This document shows positions 24,232 to 32,984 of a stretch of 64,000 nucleotides of DNA, in pieces. The stretch is from Onthovicinus sp900555545 (GTDB lineage: Bacteria > Bacillota > Clostridia > Oscillospirales > Acutalibacteraceae). Every line of letters starts with the position of its first letter. Position 1 is the stretch's first letter. The translations under genes were made by a program, and so were the position numbers. The stretch covers positions 1-64,000 of the forward strand of contig CASFPX010000009.1 in the NCBI GenBank assembly GCA_949296915.1, read 5' to 3'. Below the pieces are notes generated by a model. That model had not been told where the DNA came from. It did not search any database and saw only the letters and a program-made list of their open reading frames with translations.

Positions 24232-25047
24232 TTATGCCTGATAGGTTGCCGTCAGATCATAGTTGAGATCGGCATTGATCTCAATGGCAATCAGATAGGT
24301 CATGGTGGCCTGGACGTGTTGCTTTGCCGTGAATTGGACTGATGTGACCTGTGTGAAATCACTGTTGAATGCCACCGTCAGCGTGCCGCCGCTGAGGCTG
24401 TGGGAGGCGGAATCCACCTTGACATTTGCGTTGGAGAGATTGACCAAATCCTTTACGCCCTGGACCAGTTCCAGCGTGCGGTCATGGTCAATAATATTGA
24501 TATATCCGCCTGCGCCCTGTGCGACGGAGTCGTGCGTTGCAGTGGCGTCATTGAGCGTGAAGGTGACAGTTGTACCGGATACACTGGCCGATGCCACATC
24601 GCCCGCACTGAGGGCTGGGAGCGACACGCCGTCGGAGGCCGTCTTCTCAAATTTGGCGCGCAGCGCCGTCTGATCTGATGCCAGCGCGTCAATTGCCTCA
24701 TCTGTTTTATCTCCCATCCAGAGTTTACCGGCGGTGAGTGTCTGGGAGTAGGAGACACAGCCCAGGCTGGCCGCCCCGCCCTGATTATAGGCGTTGATTA
24801 GCTCTTCCTTACTCTGTGGAAGCGTTTGGGAAGCATTCTCCGTCCCGGCTTCGGTAGCACCGGTTGTGACGGTTGCAGGATCGCTCTCGGTGGCGGGGGC
24901 AGCGCTCTCAACGGCGGCTGCGGTCTCGCTCGCAGTTTCACCCTCGGTATTTGAAGTTGTCGTTTCATCACCGCCACAGGCCGCCAGCGAAAAGACCATC
25001 GCCGCAGTGAGGCCAAGCGTTAACAGTTTTAAGATTCCCTTGCTCAT
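24232..25047 (-). CDS. Putative lipoprotein, tandem family member 1
   Basis: A 271-residue exported lipoprotein. The signal peptide ends in the lipobox SLAACGG at about residue 24, followed by a low-complexity Thr/Glu/Ala linker to about residue 75. The remaining domain has a helical start (SKEELINAYNQGG) and then mostly beta strands with GDVASASVSGTTVTFTL and a long C-terminal sheet. The SAGDVAS-type block is shared with the next two genes on this strand. It would be anchored on the outer face of the membrane. Function is unknown. Confidence 0.8.
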   Translation of the reverse strand: MSKGILKLLTLGLTAAMVFSLAACGGDETTTSNTEGETASETAAAVESAAPATESDPATVTTGATEAGTENASQTLPQSKEELINAYNQGGAASLGCVSYSQTLTAGKLWMGDKTDEAIDALASDQTALRAKFEKTASDGVSLPALSAGDVASASVSGTTVTFTLNDATATHDSVAQGAGGYINIIDHDRTLELVQGVKDLVNLSNANVKVDSASHSLSGGTLTVAFNSDFTQVTSVQFTAKQHVQATMTYLIAIEINADLNYDLTATYQA

Positions 25048-25253
25048 GATACATCCCCCTTTGCTTTTGATAAAATTTTGATTGAATCGGAATGGATTCT
25101 GTTCAAATTATATCAAGCGGCTAAGAGTACATCAAGGGCTGTAAAAAAGCAAAAAAATCGGTATTTTTTAATAAATGGTGTTGGTATAGCGGTTTAAAAA
25201 GAAAAAACAAGCCATATTGATTCAGAAAATGCCGGTTAGCACCGAGGATGGAT

Positions 25254-25284
25254 AAAAAAACTCCCCGCGCTTAAGCGCGGGGAG
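25254..25284 (-). terminator. Terminator of lipoprotein gene 2
   Basis: A perfect 12-bp palindrome (CTCCCCGCGCTT with AAGCGCGGGGAG) followed on the minus strand by TTTTTTT. Confidence 0.92.
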
Positions 25285-25299
25285 AAAGCTATGCTTAAA

Positions 25300-26196
25300 T
25301 CAGCTAAAGGAATAGTAGAGCGTACCAGAACCGCCAAAGTGTGCAGTTGTGGATCCCATATATTTGGCATTGATATCCAGCGTCTCAGCAAAGGAGAGTG
25401 TTGCTTTTGTCAGCTTGCCGCTTGTCTTGTCGATTGTTGCGGTCAATTTGCCGTTGGACATGGCAAATGTAGCGTCCACCAGGGTTGCCTCACCGGGGAA
25501 TGCAAAGCCGCCCGTCTTGGTCTCATAATTATACTTGGGGCCGCCGATAACCGCGTTAAAGAGCTCGGAGGTTTCCTGGAAGTTGACAAAATACATATAA
25601 CCCCCCGAACCGAGGCCTTCGTTGGCGCCGCCGCCGCTCTGAGTGACAGACTTGCTGTTCAGAGAGATATCAAGGGTGATGGTGTCGCCGTTATCAGTGG
25701 AGGAAGCGCTGGCAACATCTCCATCAGAAATTTTACTAAATACTGTTTTGTCCGCCGGGAGAGCCTCGCCCGTCTTATTGAAATTGCCTGAAAGGACATC
25801 GTAGTTCCACTGGGGATTTTCTTCCCCGCCGTTGGTGAACTCTAATGTGATACCAAGCGGAGCCTTAATGATTCCGCCGCTTTCATCAAGGGCACGGTCA
25901 TAGGTGGCCGAGGTGCTGGAAATTTTGTCAACGGCGCTGTTAAACAAATTGACGATTCCGGTCTTGTCGGTTGGGACGCCGGGCGCCTCTGTGGAGGCTG
26001 GCTCACCGCTCTCACTCTCGGAGACGGACTCGGCCTCGCCGGTTACAGGCTCTGCAGGAGCCTCGGTGGTGATGACTTCCTCCGTCGTGGTCTCGGGCTC
26101 ATCGGGCGTCTCGGTGGTATCACCGCAGGCGGCCAGGGAGAAGACCAGTGCGATGGACATACCGAGCGCAAGAAGTTTTGCAATCTTTTTGTTCAT
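25300..26196 (-). CDS. Putative lipoprotein, tandem family member 2
   Basis: A 298-residue lipoprotein. The signal peptide and lipobox SLAACGD, and the first 48 residues overall, are almost identical to those of member 3. A Thr/Glu/Ser linker follows, then a domain with LFNSAVDKISSTSATYD, SDGDVASASSTDNGDTIT and a C-terminal LTATIDKTSGKLTKATLSFA repeat-like sheet. It has its own terminator at 25254-25284. Its role at the cell surface is unknown; related genes have a beta-rich domain that may bind a ligand, but this is inference. Confidence 0.8.
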   Translation of the reverse strand: MNKKIAKLLALGMSIALVFSLAACGDTTETPDEPETTTEEVITTEAPAEPVTGEAESVSESESGEPASTEAPGVPTDKTGIVNLFNSAVDKISSTSATYDRALDESGGIIKAPLGITLEFTNGGEENPQWNYDVLSGNFNKTGEALPADKTVFSKISDGDVASASSTDNGDTITLDISLNSKSVTQSGGGANEGLGSGGYMYFVNFQETSELFNAVIGGPKYNYETKTGGFAFPGEATLVDATFAMSNGKLTATIDKTSGKLTKATLSFAETLDINAKYMGSTTAHFGGSGTLYYSFS

Positions 26197-26343
26197 GGTG
26201 ATATATTTACCCCTTTCCTCATAAACCACTTCGTAAGAGTGGAAAAATAATATATATAAATTATATAAAAAAACAAATTTTGTGTCAATATCAAACTATA
26301 GTTTTGTGTATAAGAGACAAAAAGCTCGTGATTGTTTTGGCAT

Positions 26344-26370
26344 AAAAAAAGGACCGACGAAGCGGTCCTT
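26344..26370 (-). terminator. Terminator of lipoprotein gene 3
   Basis: On the minus strand AAGGACCG pairs with CGGTCCTT across CTTCGT and is followed by TTTTT. Confidence 0.9.
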
Positions 26371-26390
26371 GAGAGTTTTATATTGATGAC

Positions 26391-27209
26391 TTATGAGAAG
26401 GTAATAACGCCACTACCCCAAATTTCGGCAGTAACTTTAAGAATAGCAACCTTCGCCTTACCCTTTACGGTCTCATCTAAAGAGACAGACAAGGCAGTCA
26501 TCTTGCCACTTGTTTTGTCAACTGTAGCAGTGATTATTCCATTGGAAAGATCACATGTAGCAGAATCCTCGACGAGCTCAATGCCGCTCAGGCCGGCAGC
26601 ATTACCGCAACGGGAAACGAGTTCATTTGCATCTGTATAAGTGATAAAATAAGGATAGCTAAGATCCCCGTACTTTGTACCGCTCCCCTTGACATCTGTA
26701 TGATTTTTCAGATTGATTGTCATCGTAATGGAATTTCCGTTATCCGATGAGGAAACACTTGCAACATCGCCTGCGTTGATACTACCTGGAGTGGCAGATT
26801 TTGAATAAGGCTGTTCAAATTCTGGCTGAACTTTTCCGCCAGAAAGCTTATTTAACTCGCCAGCTGTTGTATCGGAACCGCCCCATTTAAGTTGAACGTT
26901 TGCGGTGGTGAAACCAGATTTTGCAACTGCATCATTGTACAGTGCTACGGCTGCGTTAACGTCGGAACCTGGATTGGTGATGCCACCAGCCTCTGTCTCG
27001 CCCGGAGCCTGGGTCGGCTGCTCGCCTGTCTCGGAAACGGACTCGGACTCCCCGGTTGCGGGAACGGCCGGAGCCTCGGTGGTGATAACTTCCTCTGTTG
27101 TGGTCTCGGGCTCATCAGGCGTCTCGGTGGTATCACCGCAGGCGGCCAGAGAGAAGACTAGCGCGATGGACATACCGAGTGCAAGAAGTTTTGCAATCTT
27201 TTTGTTCAT
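26391..27209 (-). CDS. Putative lipoprotein, tandem family member 3
   Basis: A 272-residue lipoprotein with the same signal peptide and linker as member 2 (MNKKIAKLLALGMSIALVFS, then lipobox LAACGD and TTETPDEPETTTEE). The exported domain then diverges but keeps the shared blocks LYNDAVAKSG, NAGDVASVSSSDNGNSITM and TATVDKTSGKMTALSVSLDE. It has its own promoter and terminator. It shows the family grew by local duplication. Function is unknown. Confidence 0.8.
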   Translation of the reverse strand: MNKKIAKLLALGMSIALVFSLAACGDTTETPDEPETTTEEVITTEAPAVPATGESESVSETGEQPTQAPGETEAGGITNPGSDVNAAVALYNDAVAKSGFTTANVQLKWGGSDTTAGELNKLSGGKVQPEFEQPYSKSATPGSINAGDVASVSSSDNGNSITMTINLKNHTDVKGSGTKYGDLSYPYFITYTDANELVSRCGNAAGLSGIELVEDSATCDLSNGIITATVDKTSGKMTALSVSLDETVKGKAKVAILKVTAEIWGSGVITFS

Positions 27210-27332
27210 GGTACTTTTACCCCTTTCAAATTGTTGCCCTTGTGGGCATCCGATTCTACATATCCGCTCCGTTTCCGTGTGGAAGCAAGCGCCTTGAGCG
27301 TGCCTCTTGAAGACGGTGCGGTCACATCTATT

Positions 27333-27361
27333 AAATTACATCATTTTATGCCTTTTGTCAA
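27333..27361 (-). promoter_or_regulatory. Promoter of lipoprotein gene 3
   Basis: On the minus strand TTGACA (27356-27361) and TAATTT (27333-27338) are separated by 17 bases, about 120 bases before the start. Confidence 0.65.
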
Positions 27362-27447
27362 GGGTGAAAACACAGAATTAAATAGATTTTTGATCAGATC
27401 GATTTTGAAAATTGACAATGCCTACAAACCGGATCAGAAATGGAAAT

Positions 27448-27475
27448 CGGGGCCCGGCGTTTTTTCCGGGCCCCG
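27448..27475 (-). terminator. Terminator of the ilv operon
   Basis: A perfect 10-bp GC stem (CGGGGCCCGG with CCGGGCCCCG) follows the ilvC stop; the tail on the minus strand is ATTTCCATTTC, so the T tract is weak. Confidence 0.7.
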
Positions 27476-27495
27476 AGATAAGTCGAAAAACGCGA

Positions 27496-28512
27496 TCAGG
27501 CCTTTTTGTCCATATCGCTCTCCGCGTCGCTCCAGCTGTACATCTTGCGCAGCTCCGCGCCGACGGATTCGAGCTGATGCTCGGCGGCCAGCTTGCGGCT
27601 GGCGTTGAAGTGGATGCGGCCGTTCTTGTTCTCCGCGATCCACTTGGCGGCGAAGGTGCCATCCTGGATCTCGTGCAGGATCTTCTTCATCTCTTTCTTG
27701 GTCTCATCGGTGATCAGACGCTTGCCGGTCTCGTAATCGCCGAACTCGGCCGTATCGGAGATGGAGTAACGCATCATCTGGAAGCCGCCCTTGTAGATCA
27801 GATCCACGATCAGCTTCATCTCGTGGATGCACTCGAAGTAGGCGTTGCGCGGATCGTAGCCGGCCTCGACCAGCGTCTCAAAGCCTGCGGTCATCAGGGC
27901 CGTTACGCCGCCGCAAAGGACTGCCTGCTCACCGAACAGGTCGGTCTCGGTCTCCGTGCGGAAGGTGGTCTCCAGCACGCCGGCACGCGCGCCGCCCAGG
28001 GCCAGCGCATAGGCCAGGCCGATATCGGTCGCCTTGCCGGTGTAGTCCTGTTGGACGGCGATCAGGCACGGGGTGCCCTTGCCGGCGACATACTCGCTGC
28101 GGACGGTATGGCCCGGCGCCTTGGGGGCGATCATGAATACATCGACATTCGCCGGCGGCTTGATCAGGCCAAAGTGAATGTTGAAGCCGTGCGCAAAGGC
28201 GAGCGCCTTGCCCTCGGTCAGGTTCGGAGCGATGGACTCCTTATAGATATCTGCCTGGCGCTCGTCGGGGGTCAGAATCATGATGATATCGGCGGCCTTG
28301 GCGGCGTCAAAGGCGGTGGCGACCTTCAAGCCGGCGGCCTCCGCCTTGGCCCAGGACTTGCTGCCCTCATACAGGCCGACAACGACGTTGACACCGCTCT
28401 CTTTCAGGTTCAGCGCGTGGGCGTGGCCCTGGCTGCCGTAACCGATGATCGCGACGGTCTTATCCTTGATATAGTCCAGATTGCAGTCGCTTTCGTAGTA
28501 GATTTTTGACAT
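27496..28512 (-). CDS. ilvC: Ketol-acid reductoisomerase
   Basis: A 338-residue class I KARI, the second step of valine/isoleucine synthesis: isomerisation and NADPH-dependent reduction of acetolactate. The N-terminal Rossmann motif is IGYGSQGHAHALNLKESGVNV. It is followed by APKAPGHTVRSEY and the C-terminal knotted domain with the Mg-binding Asp/Glu residues (DLFGEQAVLCGGV and a late ECIHEMKLIVDL). The AGGAGGTAATCTG upstream sequence fixes the start. It is the last gene of ilvB-ilvN-ilvC, after a 100-base gap with two small hairpins. Confidence 0.97.
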   Translation of the reverse strand: MSKIYYESDCNLDYIKDKTVAIIGYGSQGHAHALNLKESGVNVVVGLYEGSKSWAKAEAAGLKVATAFDAAKAADIIMILTPDERQADIYKESIAPNLTEGKALAFAHGFNIHFGLIKPPANVDVFMIAPKAPGHTVRSEYVAGKGTPCLIAVQQDYTGKATDIGLAYALALGGARAGVLETTFRTETETDLFGEQAVLCGGVTALMTAGFETLVEAGYDPRNAYFECIHEMKLIVDLIYKGGFQMMRYSISDTAEFGDYETGKRLITDETKKEMKKILHEIQDGTFAAKWIAENKNGRIHFNASRKLAAEHQLESVGAELRKMYSWSDAESDMDKKA

Positions 28513-28533
28513 AACAGATTACCTCCTGTTTTT

Positions 28534-28584
28534 CACGCGCCTAACGCGTGTTTGAATATGTATGGATTCCGGAGCGAGCTCCGG
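28534..28584 (-). repeat. Two hairpins between ilvN and ilvC
   Basis: CACGCG-CCTAA-CGCGTG (28534-28550) lies just before the ilvC ribosome-binding site, and CCGGAGC-GA-GCTCCGG (28569-28584) lies upstream of it. Neither is followed by a T run, so they are more likely mRNA processing or stability elements than terminators. Confidence 0.55.
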
Positions 28585-28612
28585 CGTTCAAACCGGGAAA
28601 ACCGGCTTAAAG

Positions 28613-29128
28613 TCAATTGGATTCCTTGTCCGCCTTGGGGCGCAGGGAGGAGTCGGGGCCTACCTCGATGGCAATCTGGCCCGTCTGAACGAGCTCGCGG
28701 ATCCCATAGGGGCGGAGCATTTCAATAAAGGTGGCCTTGCGGGAGTCGGTGTCCGTAAACTCCAGTGTGAGGGAGGATTTGGACACATCGACGATCTTGG
28801 CGCCCATCAGCTCCGCAATCTTCATCAGCTCATGGCGGTTCTTCGCGTTGGCGGAGACCTTGACGAGCGTCAGCGCCCGGCTGATATAGCACCCCTCGTC
28901 CAGCACCTTGACCTTGATGACGGGGATCAATTTGTTGAGCTGCTTCTCCAGCTGTTCAACCAGATATTCGTCGCCGTTGACCACGATTGTGATGCGGGAG
29001 ATGGCCGGGTCGTTCGTGGGGCCGACGGCGAGGGAGTGGATATTGAATCCGCGGCGGGAGAAAAGGCCGGTCACCTTGGAGAGGACGCCGGGGTTGTTTT
29101 CGACCAGTACGCTCAAAGTTCTTCTCAT
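28613..29128 (-). CDS. ilvN: Acetolactate synthase small (regulatory) subunit
   Basis: A 171-residue ACT-domain protein. The first ACT domain begins with LSVLVENNPGVLSKVTGLFSRRGFNI, which binds valine in homologues. The second half carries GAKIVDVSKSSLTLEFTD and the C-terminal RPYGIRELVQTG block. It activates the large subunit and gives feedback inhibition by valine. It lies 20 bases downstream of ilvB, in the usual operon order. Confidence 0.95.
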   Translation of the reverse strand: MRRTLSVLVENNPGVLSKVTGLFSRRGFNIHSLAVGPTNDPAISRITIVVNGDEYLVEQLEKQLNKLIPVIKVKVLDEGCYISRALTLVKVSANAKNRHELMKIAELMGAKIVDVSKSSLTLEFTDTDSRKATFIEMLRPYGIRELVQTGQIAIEVGPDSSLRPKADKESN

Positions 29129-29148
29129 AAATATTTTCCTCCTTGCGG

Positions 29149-30789
29149 TCAGTTATAGGAGCTCTGCGACGGGTCCACGTGCACCTGCATCAGGAACGGG
29201 CCGCGTGCGGCAAACATCTGCTCAATCGCAGTGGGGACGTCGCCGTCCGTGTGCACATCTGCCCCCGGGATCCCGTAGGCGGCTGCCAGCGCGATAAAAT
29301 CAGGGCTGCCGTCCAGATCGACGGCTGTCTCGCGCCCGCCATACTGCTTGTCCTGCAATTCCCTTACCATCCCTAAGCGGCAGTTGCGGAAGACGACGAT
29401 CTTGACGTCGATCCCGTGCTGCACCAGTGTGGCCAGCTCCATCATCGACATCTGGATGGAGCCGTCGCCCATCACGGCAATTACGTTGCGCCGTGGCTTG
29501 GCCAGCTTGGCGCCCATTGCGGCGGGGAGCGAGTACCCCATCGTGCCCATGCCGCCGGAGGTGATAAACAGGCCGTCGCGCAGCTTGTAGTTGTTGGAGG
29601 CCCAGATCTGATTCTGCCCCACGTCGGCAACCATGATGTCCTTATCTTTCATCGCATCGGAGAGCGCCCGCACAAACCAGCGGGGCTCTACGGAGTCCGC
29701 CATCGGGCAGTAGGCGGTTTCCTCCTCGCACTGCGCGCGCATCTGAGCCACCTTCAACGCCCAGGTGTCGGGACAGCGGAAATCCAAGCGGCTGAGCAGT
29801 GCCTCCAGCGCCGGGCGCGCCTGCGCCACGATGGGGATATCCACGCTCACGTTTTTGCCGATCTCCGCAGGATCAATATCAATGTGGATGATTTTGGACC
29901 GTTCGGAGGTCTTCGCCGGATCCGCAATCGCACGGTCGCCTACGCGCGCGCCGATGAGCAGCAGCACATCGGCTTTTTTAACGGCGCTGTTTGCACATTT
30001 GAGCCCGTACATCCCAAGCATCCCGGCGTACAGCGGGTGGTCAAAGGGGAGCACGCCGATGCCCATCATAGTGGCGGTCACAGGGATATTTGCCTGTTCG
30101 GCAAAGGCGCGCAGTTCCTTGCGGGCGTGGGCGCTCATCACACCGCCCCCCGCCACAATCAGCGGGGACTTGGCGTTGCGCAGCAGGGCGAGCGCTCGCT
30201 TGATCTGCAGCACATTGGGCTGAATTCGCGGCTTGTATCCGGCGATGTTCGGCGTTTTGGGGTATTCAAAGGCGTGGCGCAGTTCTTCCTGCTGCACGTC
30301 CACCGGCACGTCGATCAGCACGGGGCCGGGGCGGCCGGTGGCGGCGATGTGAAACGCCTCCTTAAAAATGCGGGGCAGGTCATCCGCGCTGGTGACCAGA
30401 TAGCTGTGCTTGATAAAGGGCATCACCGCACCGGTGATATCTGCCTCCTGAAAGACATCGCGGCCCAGCAGATCGCGGCGGACCTGACCGGTGATAGCCA
30501 CGATCGGGATCGAGTCCTGATAGGCGGAGGCGATGGCGGTGATCAGGTTGGTTGCGCCGGGACCGGAGGTCACGACGCACACGCCCACCTTGCCGCTCGC
30601 GCGGGCGTAGCCGCTGGCCGCGTGACCGGCGTTCTGCTCCTGGCGCACCAGAATATGGCGCATCGATTCCTCGCGGAGCAGTTCGTCGTAAAACGGGCAG
30701 ATCGCAGCGCCCGGATAGCCAAACAGGACAGATACATTCTCCTCTTTTAAGCAGTTGACCATTGCCTGTGCACCGTTCAAGCCCATCAT
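29149..30789 (-). CDS. ilvB: Acetolactate synthase large subunit
   Basis: A 546-residue thiamine-diphosphate enzyme that condenses two pyruvates (or pyruvate with 2-oxobutyrate) in branched-chain amino acid synthesis. The catalytic glutamate is in GYPGAAICPFYDEL / RQEQNAGHAASGYARASGK. The ThDP/Mg motif GDGSIQMSMMELATLVQHGI has GDG at its start. It is the first gene of the operon. The leader is short (about 90 bases) and has no T-box, so regulation is not by a classic tRNA riboswitch. Confidence 0.97.
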   Translation of the reverse strand: MMGLNGAQAMVNCLKEENVSVLFGYPGAAICPFYDELLREESMRHILVRQEQNAGHAASGYARASGKVGVCVVTSGPGATNLITAIASAYQDSIPIVAITGQVRRDLLGRDVFQEADITGAVMPFIKHSYLVTSADDLPRIFKEAFHIAATGRPGPVLIDVPVDVQQEELRHAFEYPKTPNIAGYKPRIQPNVLQIKRALALLRNAKSPLIVAGGGVMSAHARKELRAFAEQANIPVTATMMGIGVLPFDHPLYAGMLGMYGLKCANSAVKKADVLLLIGARVGDRAIADPAKTSERSKIIHIDIDPAEIGKNVSVDIPIVAQARPALEALLSRLDFRCPDTWALKVAQMRAQCEEETAYCPMADSVEPRWFVRALSDAMKDKDIMVADVGQNQIWASNNYKLRDGLFITSGGMGTMGYSLPAAMGAKLAKPRRNVIAVMGDGSIQMSMMELATLVQHGIDVKIVVFRNCRLGMVRELQDKQYGGRETAVDLDGSPDFIALAAAYGIPGADVHTDGDVPTAIEQMFAARGPFLMQVHVDPSQSSYN

Positions 30790-30883
30790 CCCTTTCCGAA
30801 GTCATTTGTAGGCGTGTTTTTTGGATAAAAACGCCAATACCGGCCTTAAAATAACCAGTTCCCTTATTAATTGTTTACTTATC

Positions 30884-30911
30884 ATTATACCACGGCGAAA
30901 GACCACGTCAA
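30884..30911 (-). promoter_or_regulatory. Proximal promoter of the ilvBNC operon
   Basis: On the minus strand TTGACG (30906-30911), a 16-base spacer and TATAAT (30884-30889). A second TTGATT-17-TACAAT pair lies about 110 bases further upstream, so two start points are possible. Confidence 0.75.
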
Positions 30912-31017
30912 GCGGTTTTAAGCGGAAAGAATGTTTAAATTTGCAGGCGGGACTGCCGCCGATTTTGTATGCGAAAGAGGATTTTTTCGCCGTGGTCAAG
31001 AATTGTATCATGCAATA

Positions 31018-31046
31018 ATGACAAAATCAAAAAAAAGTGATATAAT
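31018..31046 (+). promoter_or_regulatory. Promoter of the DUF815-YfbR-MurL-MurD gene run
   Basis: ATGACA (31018-31023), 17 bases, TATAAT (31041-31046), about 50 bases before the first gene. Confidence 0.7.
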
Positions 31047-31097
31047 CCTACCTTGGTTATTTGCAGCCTTTTTAAGGCGGAGAAAGGTCTGGTTGGA

Positions 31098-32312
31098 ATG
31101 ATGGAAAAAAAGGATTGGGTACGCACGCTGGCCTCCCTGCTGATCTATACGCAGCGGGAGATCCCGGCAGTCGGGGAGCTGGCCGCCCTCTTTGGCGCGG
31201 AGGCTCCCGAACAGGCGCTTGCTGCCTACGCGGCCTTTTTCCGCGAGCTGGCGGAGCACGGATTCGCCGGGGATTTAAAGGGATACCTGACCAGCCGGGT
31301 GCTGTACAGCGACAATCTTTTTGCCCGAGAGGCCTCCTGCTGTGAAAAGGCCCCGGCATCTTTGGCGCAGGCGGCTGCCCATGATCTGGCGATTCTGGAA
31401 CAGATTGGCAATCTCACGCCCGCGGACGCCGGTTTGCCGGCAGATTTTCCGTTCCCCGCAGCTGGGCAGGGGATCCAGCCGTTGGGGGACGCGGATTGGG
31501 ACGGCAAGGTAGAGGCACTCGCAGCGTTCCACCGCCGCAACGGCTGCGGCCTGTTTGCACGGCACAAGGCTTTCCTGTGGCGCGATGGACAGCTTGTCCC
31601 CGTGACGCACACCAATGAGATCACGCTCAATGATCTGAAAACGTATGAGGAACCGCGCCGGCGCGTATTGGAAAACACACAGGCGTTTATGAACGGCCTG
31701 CCCGCCAACAACGTGCTGCTCTACGGCGACCGCGGCACAGGCAAGTCCTCTACCGTGCACGCGATCCTCAACCGCTACGCGCCCGAGGGCCTGCGCATGA
31801 TTGAGATGCCCAAGAGCGCGATTGCGGAGTTCCCCAAGGTGGTGGAAAAGCTGCGCGGCACGGCGCTCAAGTTTATTATTTTTATCGACGACCTGTCCTT
31901 CTCCACCAACGACAGCAGCTACGCCCAACTCAAGGCGGCGCTCGAGGGTGGGCTGGCCGCACGCCGCGACAATATGCTCATCTATGCCACGAGCAACCTG
32001 CGCCATCTGGTGCGGGAGAAGTTCTCCGACCGGGAGGGCGACGAGCTCCACCGCCGCGACACGATGCAGGAGCAGCTCTCCCTGGCGGACCGTTTCGGGC
32101 TGATGGTGACCTTTATCAACCCTGGCCGCCAGCAGTATTATGATATCCTGGACGGCATTGCGGCAGACCGCAAGCTGCCTGTCAGCGCGGAGGAACTGCA
32201 CGCGGGGGCCGAGCGCTGGGCCCTCAGCCGCGGGGGGCGGAGCCCGCGTACGGCGCGCCAGTATATCGACCACCTGGAGGCACGGATCAAGCTGGGCCTG
32301 GGTGTGGACTGA
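31098..32312 (+). CDS. DUF815 family AAA-like ATP-binding protein
   Basis: A 404-residue protein matching the DUF815 family (single AAA-type ATPase). The Walker A is LYGDRGTGKSSTVHA at about residue 210, Walker B is FIIFIDDLSF, and sensor motifs include YATSNLRHLV. A helical N-terminal half (residues 1-190) precedes the ATPase and has no recognised fold. The role is unknown; this family is common in Firmicutes. It starts at one of two adjacent ATG codons (31098 or 31101), after AGAAAGG. It is the first of four closely spaced genes on the plus strand. Confidence 0.85.
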   Translation: MMEKKDWVRTLASLLIYTQREIPAVGELAALFGAEAPEQALAAYAAFFRELAEHGFAGDLKGYLTSRVLYSDNLFAREASCCEKAPASLAQAAAHDLAILEQIGNLTPADAGLPADFPFPAAGQGIQPLGDADWDGKVEALAAFHRRNGCGLFARHKAFLWRDGQLVPVTHTNEITLNDLKTYEEPRRRVLENTQAFMNGLPANNVLLYGDRGTGKSSTVHAILNRYAPEGLRMIEMPKSAIAEFPKVVEKLRGTALKFIIFIDDLSFSTNDSSYAQLKAALEGGLAARRDNMLIYATSNLRHLVREKFSDREGDELHRRDTMQEQLSLADRFGLMVTFINPGRQQYYDILDGIAADRKLPVSAEELHAGAERWALSRGGRSPRTARQYIDHLEARIKLGLGVD

Positions 32313-32327
32313 AATTGGGAGAGAGCC

Positions 32328-32912
32328 ATGAACCATTCCTTTTTTGCCCTGATGGGGCGCATGAAATATATTACGCGCTGGGCGCTCATGCGCAACACGC
32401 ACCCGGAGAACCTGGCCGACCACTCGCACGAGACGGCGGTGATCGCCCATGCGCTCGCCCTCATTGGCAACCGCAAGCTGGGCAAGCACTATAATGCGGA
32501 GCGGGCGGCGCTGCTCGGGCTGTACCACGACGCGCCGGAGATCCTGACCGGGGATATGCCCACACCCGTCAAATATTACGATCCGGAGATGAAAAATGCC
32601 TACCGCCGTGTGGAGGAAAAGGCGCAGGAGACATTGCTCGACAAGCTGCCCGATTATTTGCAGGGGGATTTTGGCGAGATCCTCCGGGGGAGCGGCGAGT
32701 CGGATGCACAGCTGCGCACGCTCGTCAGGGCGGCGGACAAGCTCTGCGCCCTGATCAAGTGTATCGAGGAGGAGAAGGCCGGCAACACGGAGTTTACCCA
32801 GGCGGGACGCTCCACACGCAGGATCCTGGAGGAGCTCCATTGCCCGGAGGCGGAGATCTTTGTGCGGGAGTTCCTGCCCGCCTACTCCATGACGCTCGAC
32901 GAGCAGAAGTGA
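32328..32912 (+). CDS. YfbR-like HD-domain 5'-deoxynucleotidase
   Basis: A 194-residue HD-domain phosphohydrolase. The metal ligands are His in ADHSHETAVIAH, His-Asp in LGLYHDAPEI and Asp in VRAADKLCAL. It matches the YfbR family, which removes phosphate from deoxynucleoside 5'-monophosphates and helps balance dNTP pools. It begins 15 bases after the DUF815 stop, so co-transcription is likely. Confidence 0.88.
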   Translation: MNHSFFALMGRMKYITRWALMRNTHPENLADHSHETAVIAHALALIGNRKLGKHYNAERAALLGLYHDAPEILTGDMPTPVKYYDPEMKNAYRRVEEKAQETLLDKLPDYLQGDFGEILRGSGESDAQLRTLVRAADKLCALIKCIEEEKAGNTEFTQAGRSTRRILEELHCPEAEIFVREFLPAYSMTLDEQK

Positions 32913-32984
32913 CAAATTCGACCCTGCGCCGTATGATACGATAGGTTTTGAGAACTGCGAACCATGACACAAGGAGGCTGCGCC

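Noticed and set aside
24232..27209. A possible CRISPR or tandem repeat signal from the repeated 5' ends of the lipoprotein genes.
   Set aside because: The repeats are about 1 kb apart and are coding duplications, not short spaced repeats.
30790..31010. A T-box or leader-peptide attenuator upstream of ilvB.
   Set aside because: The leader from the nearest promoter is about 90 bases, with no T-box sequence, no antiterminator and no T run after a hairpin.
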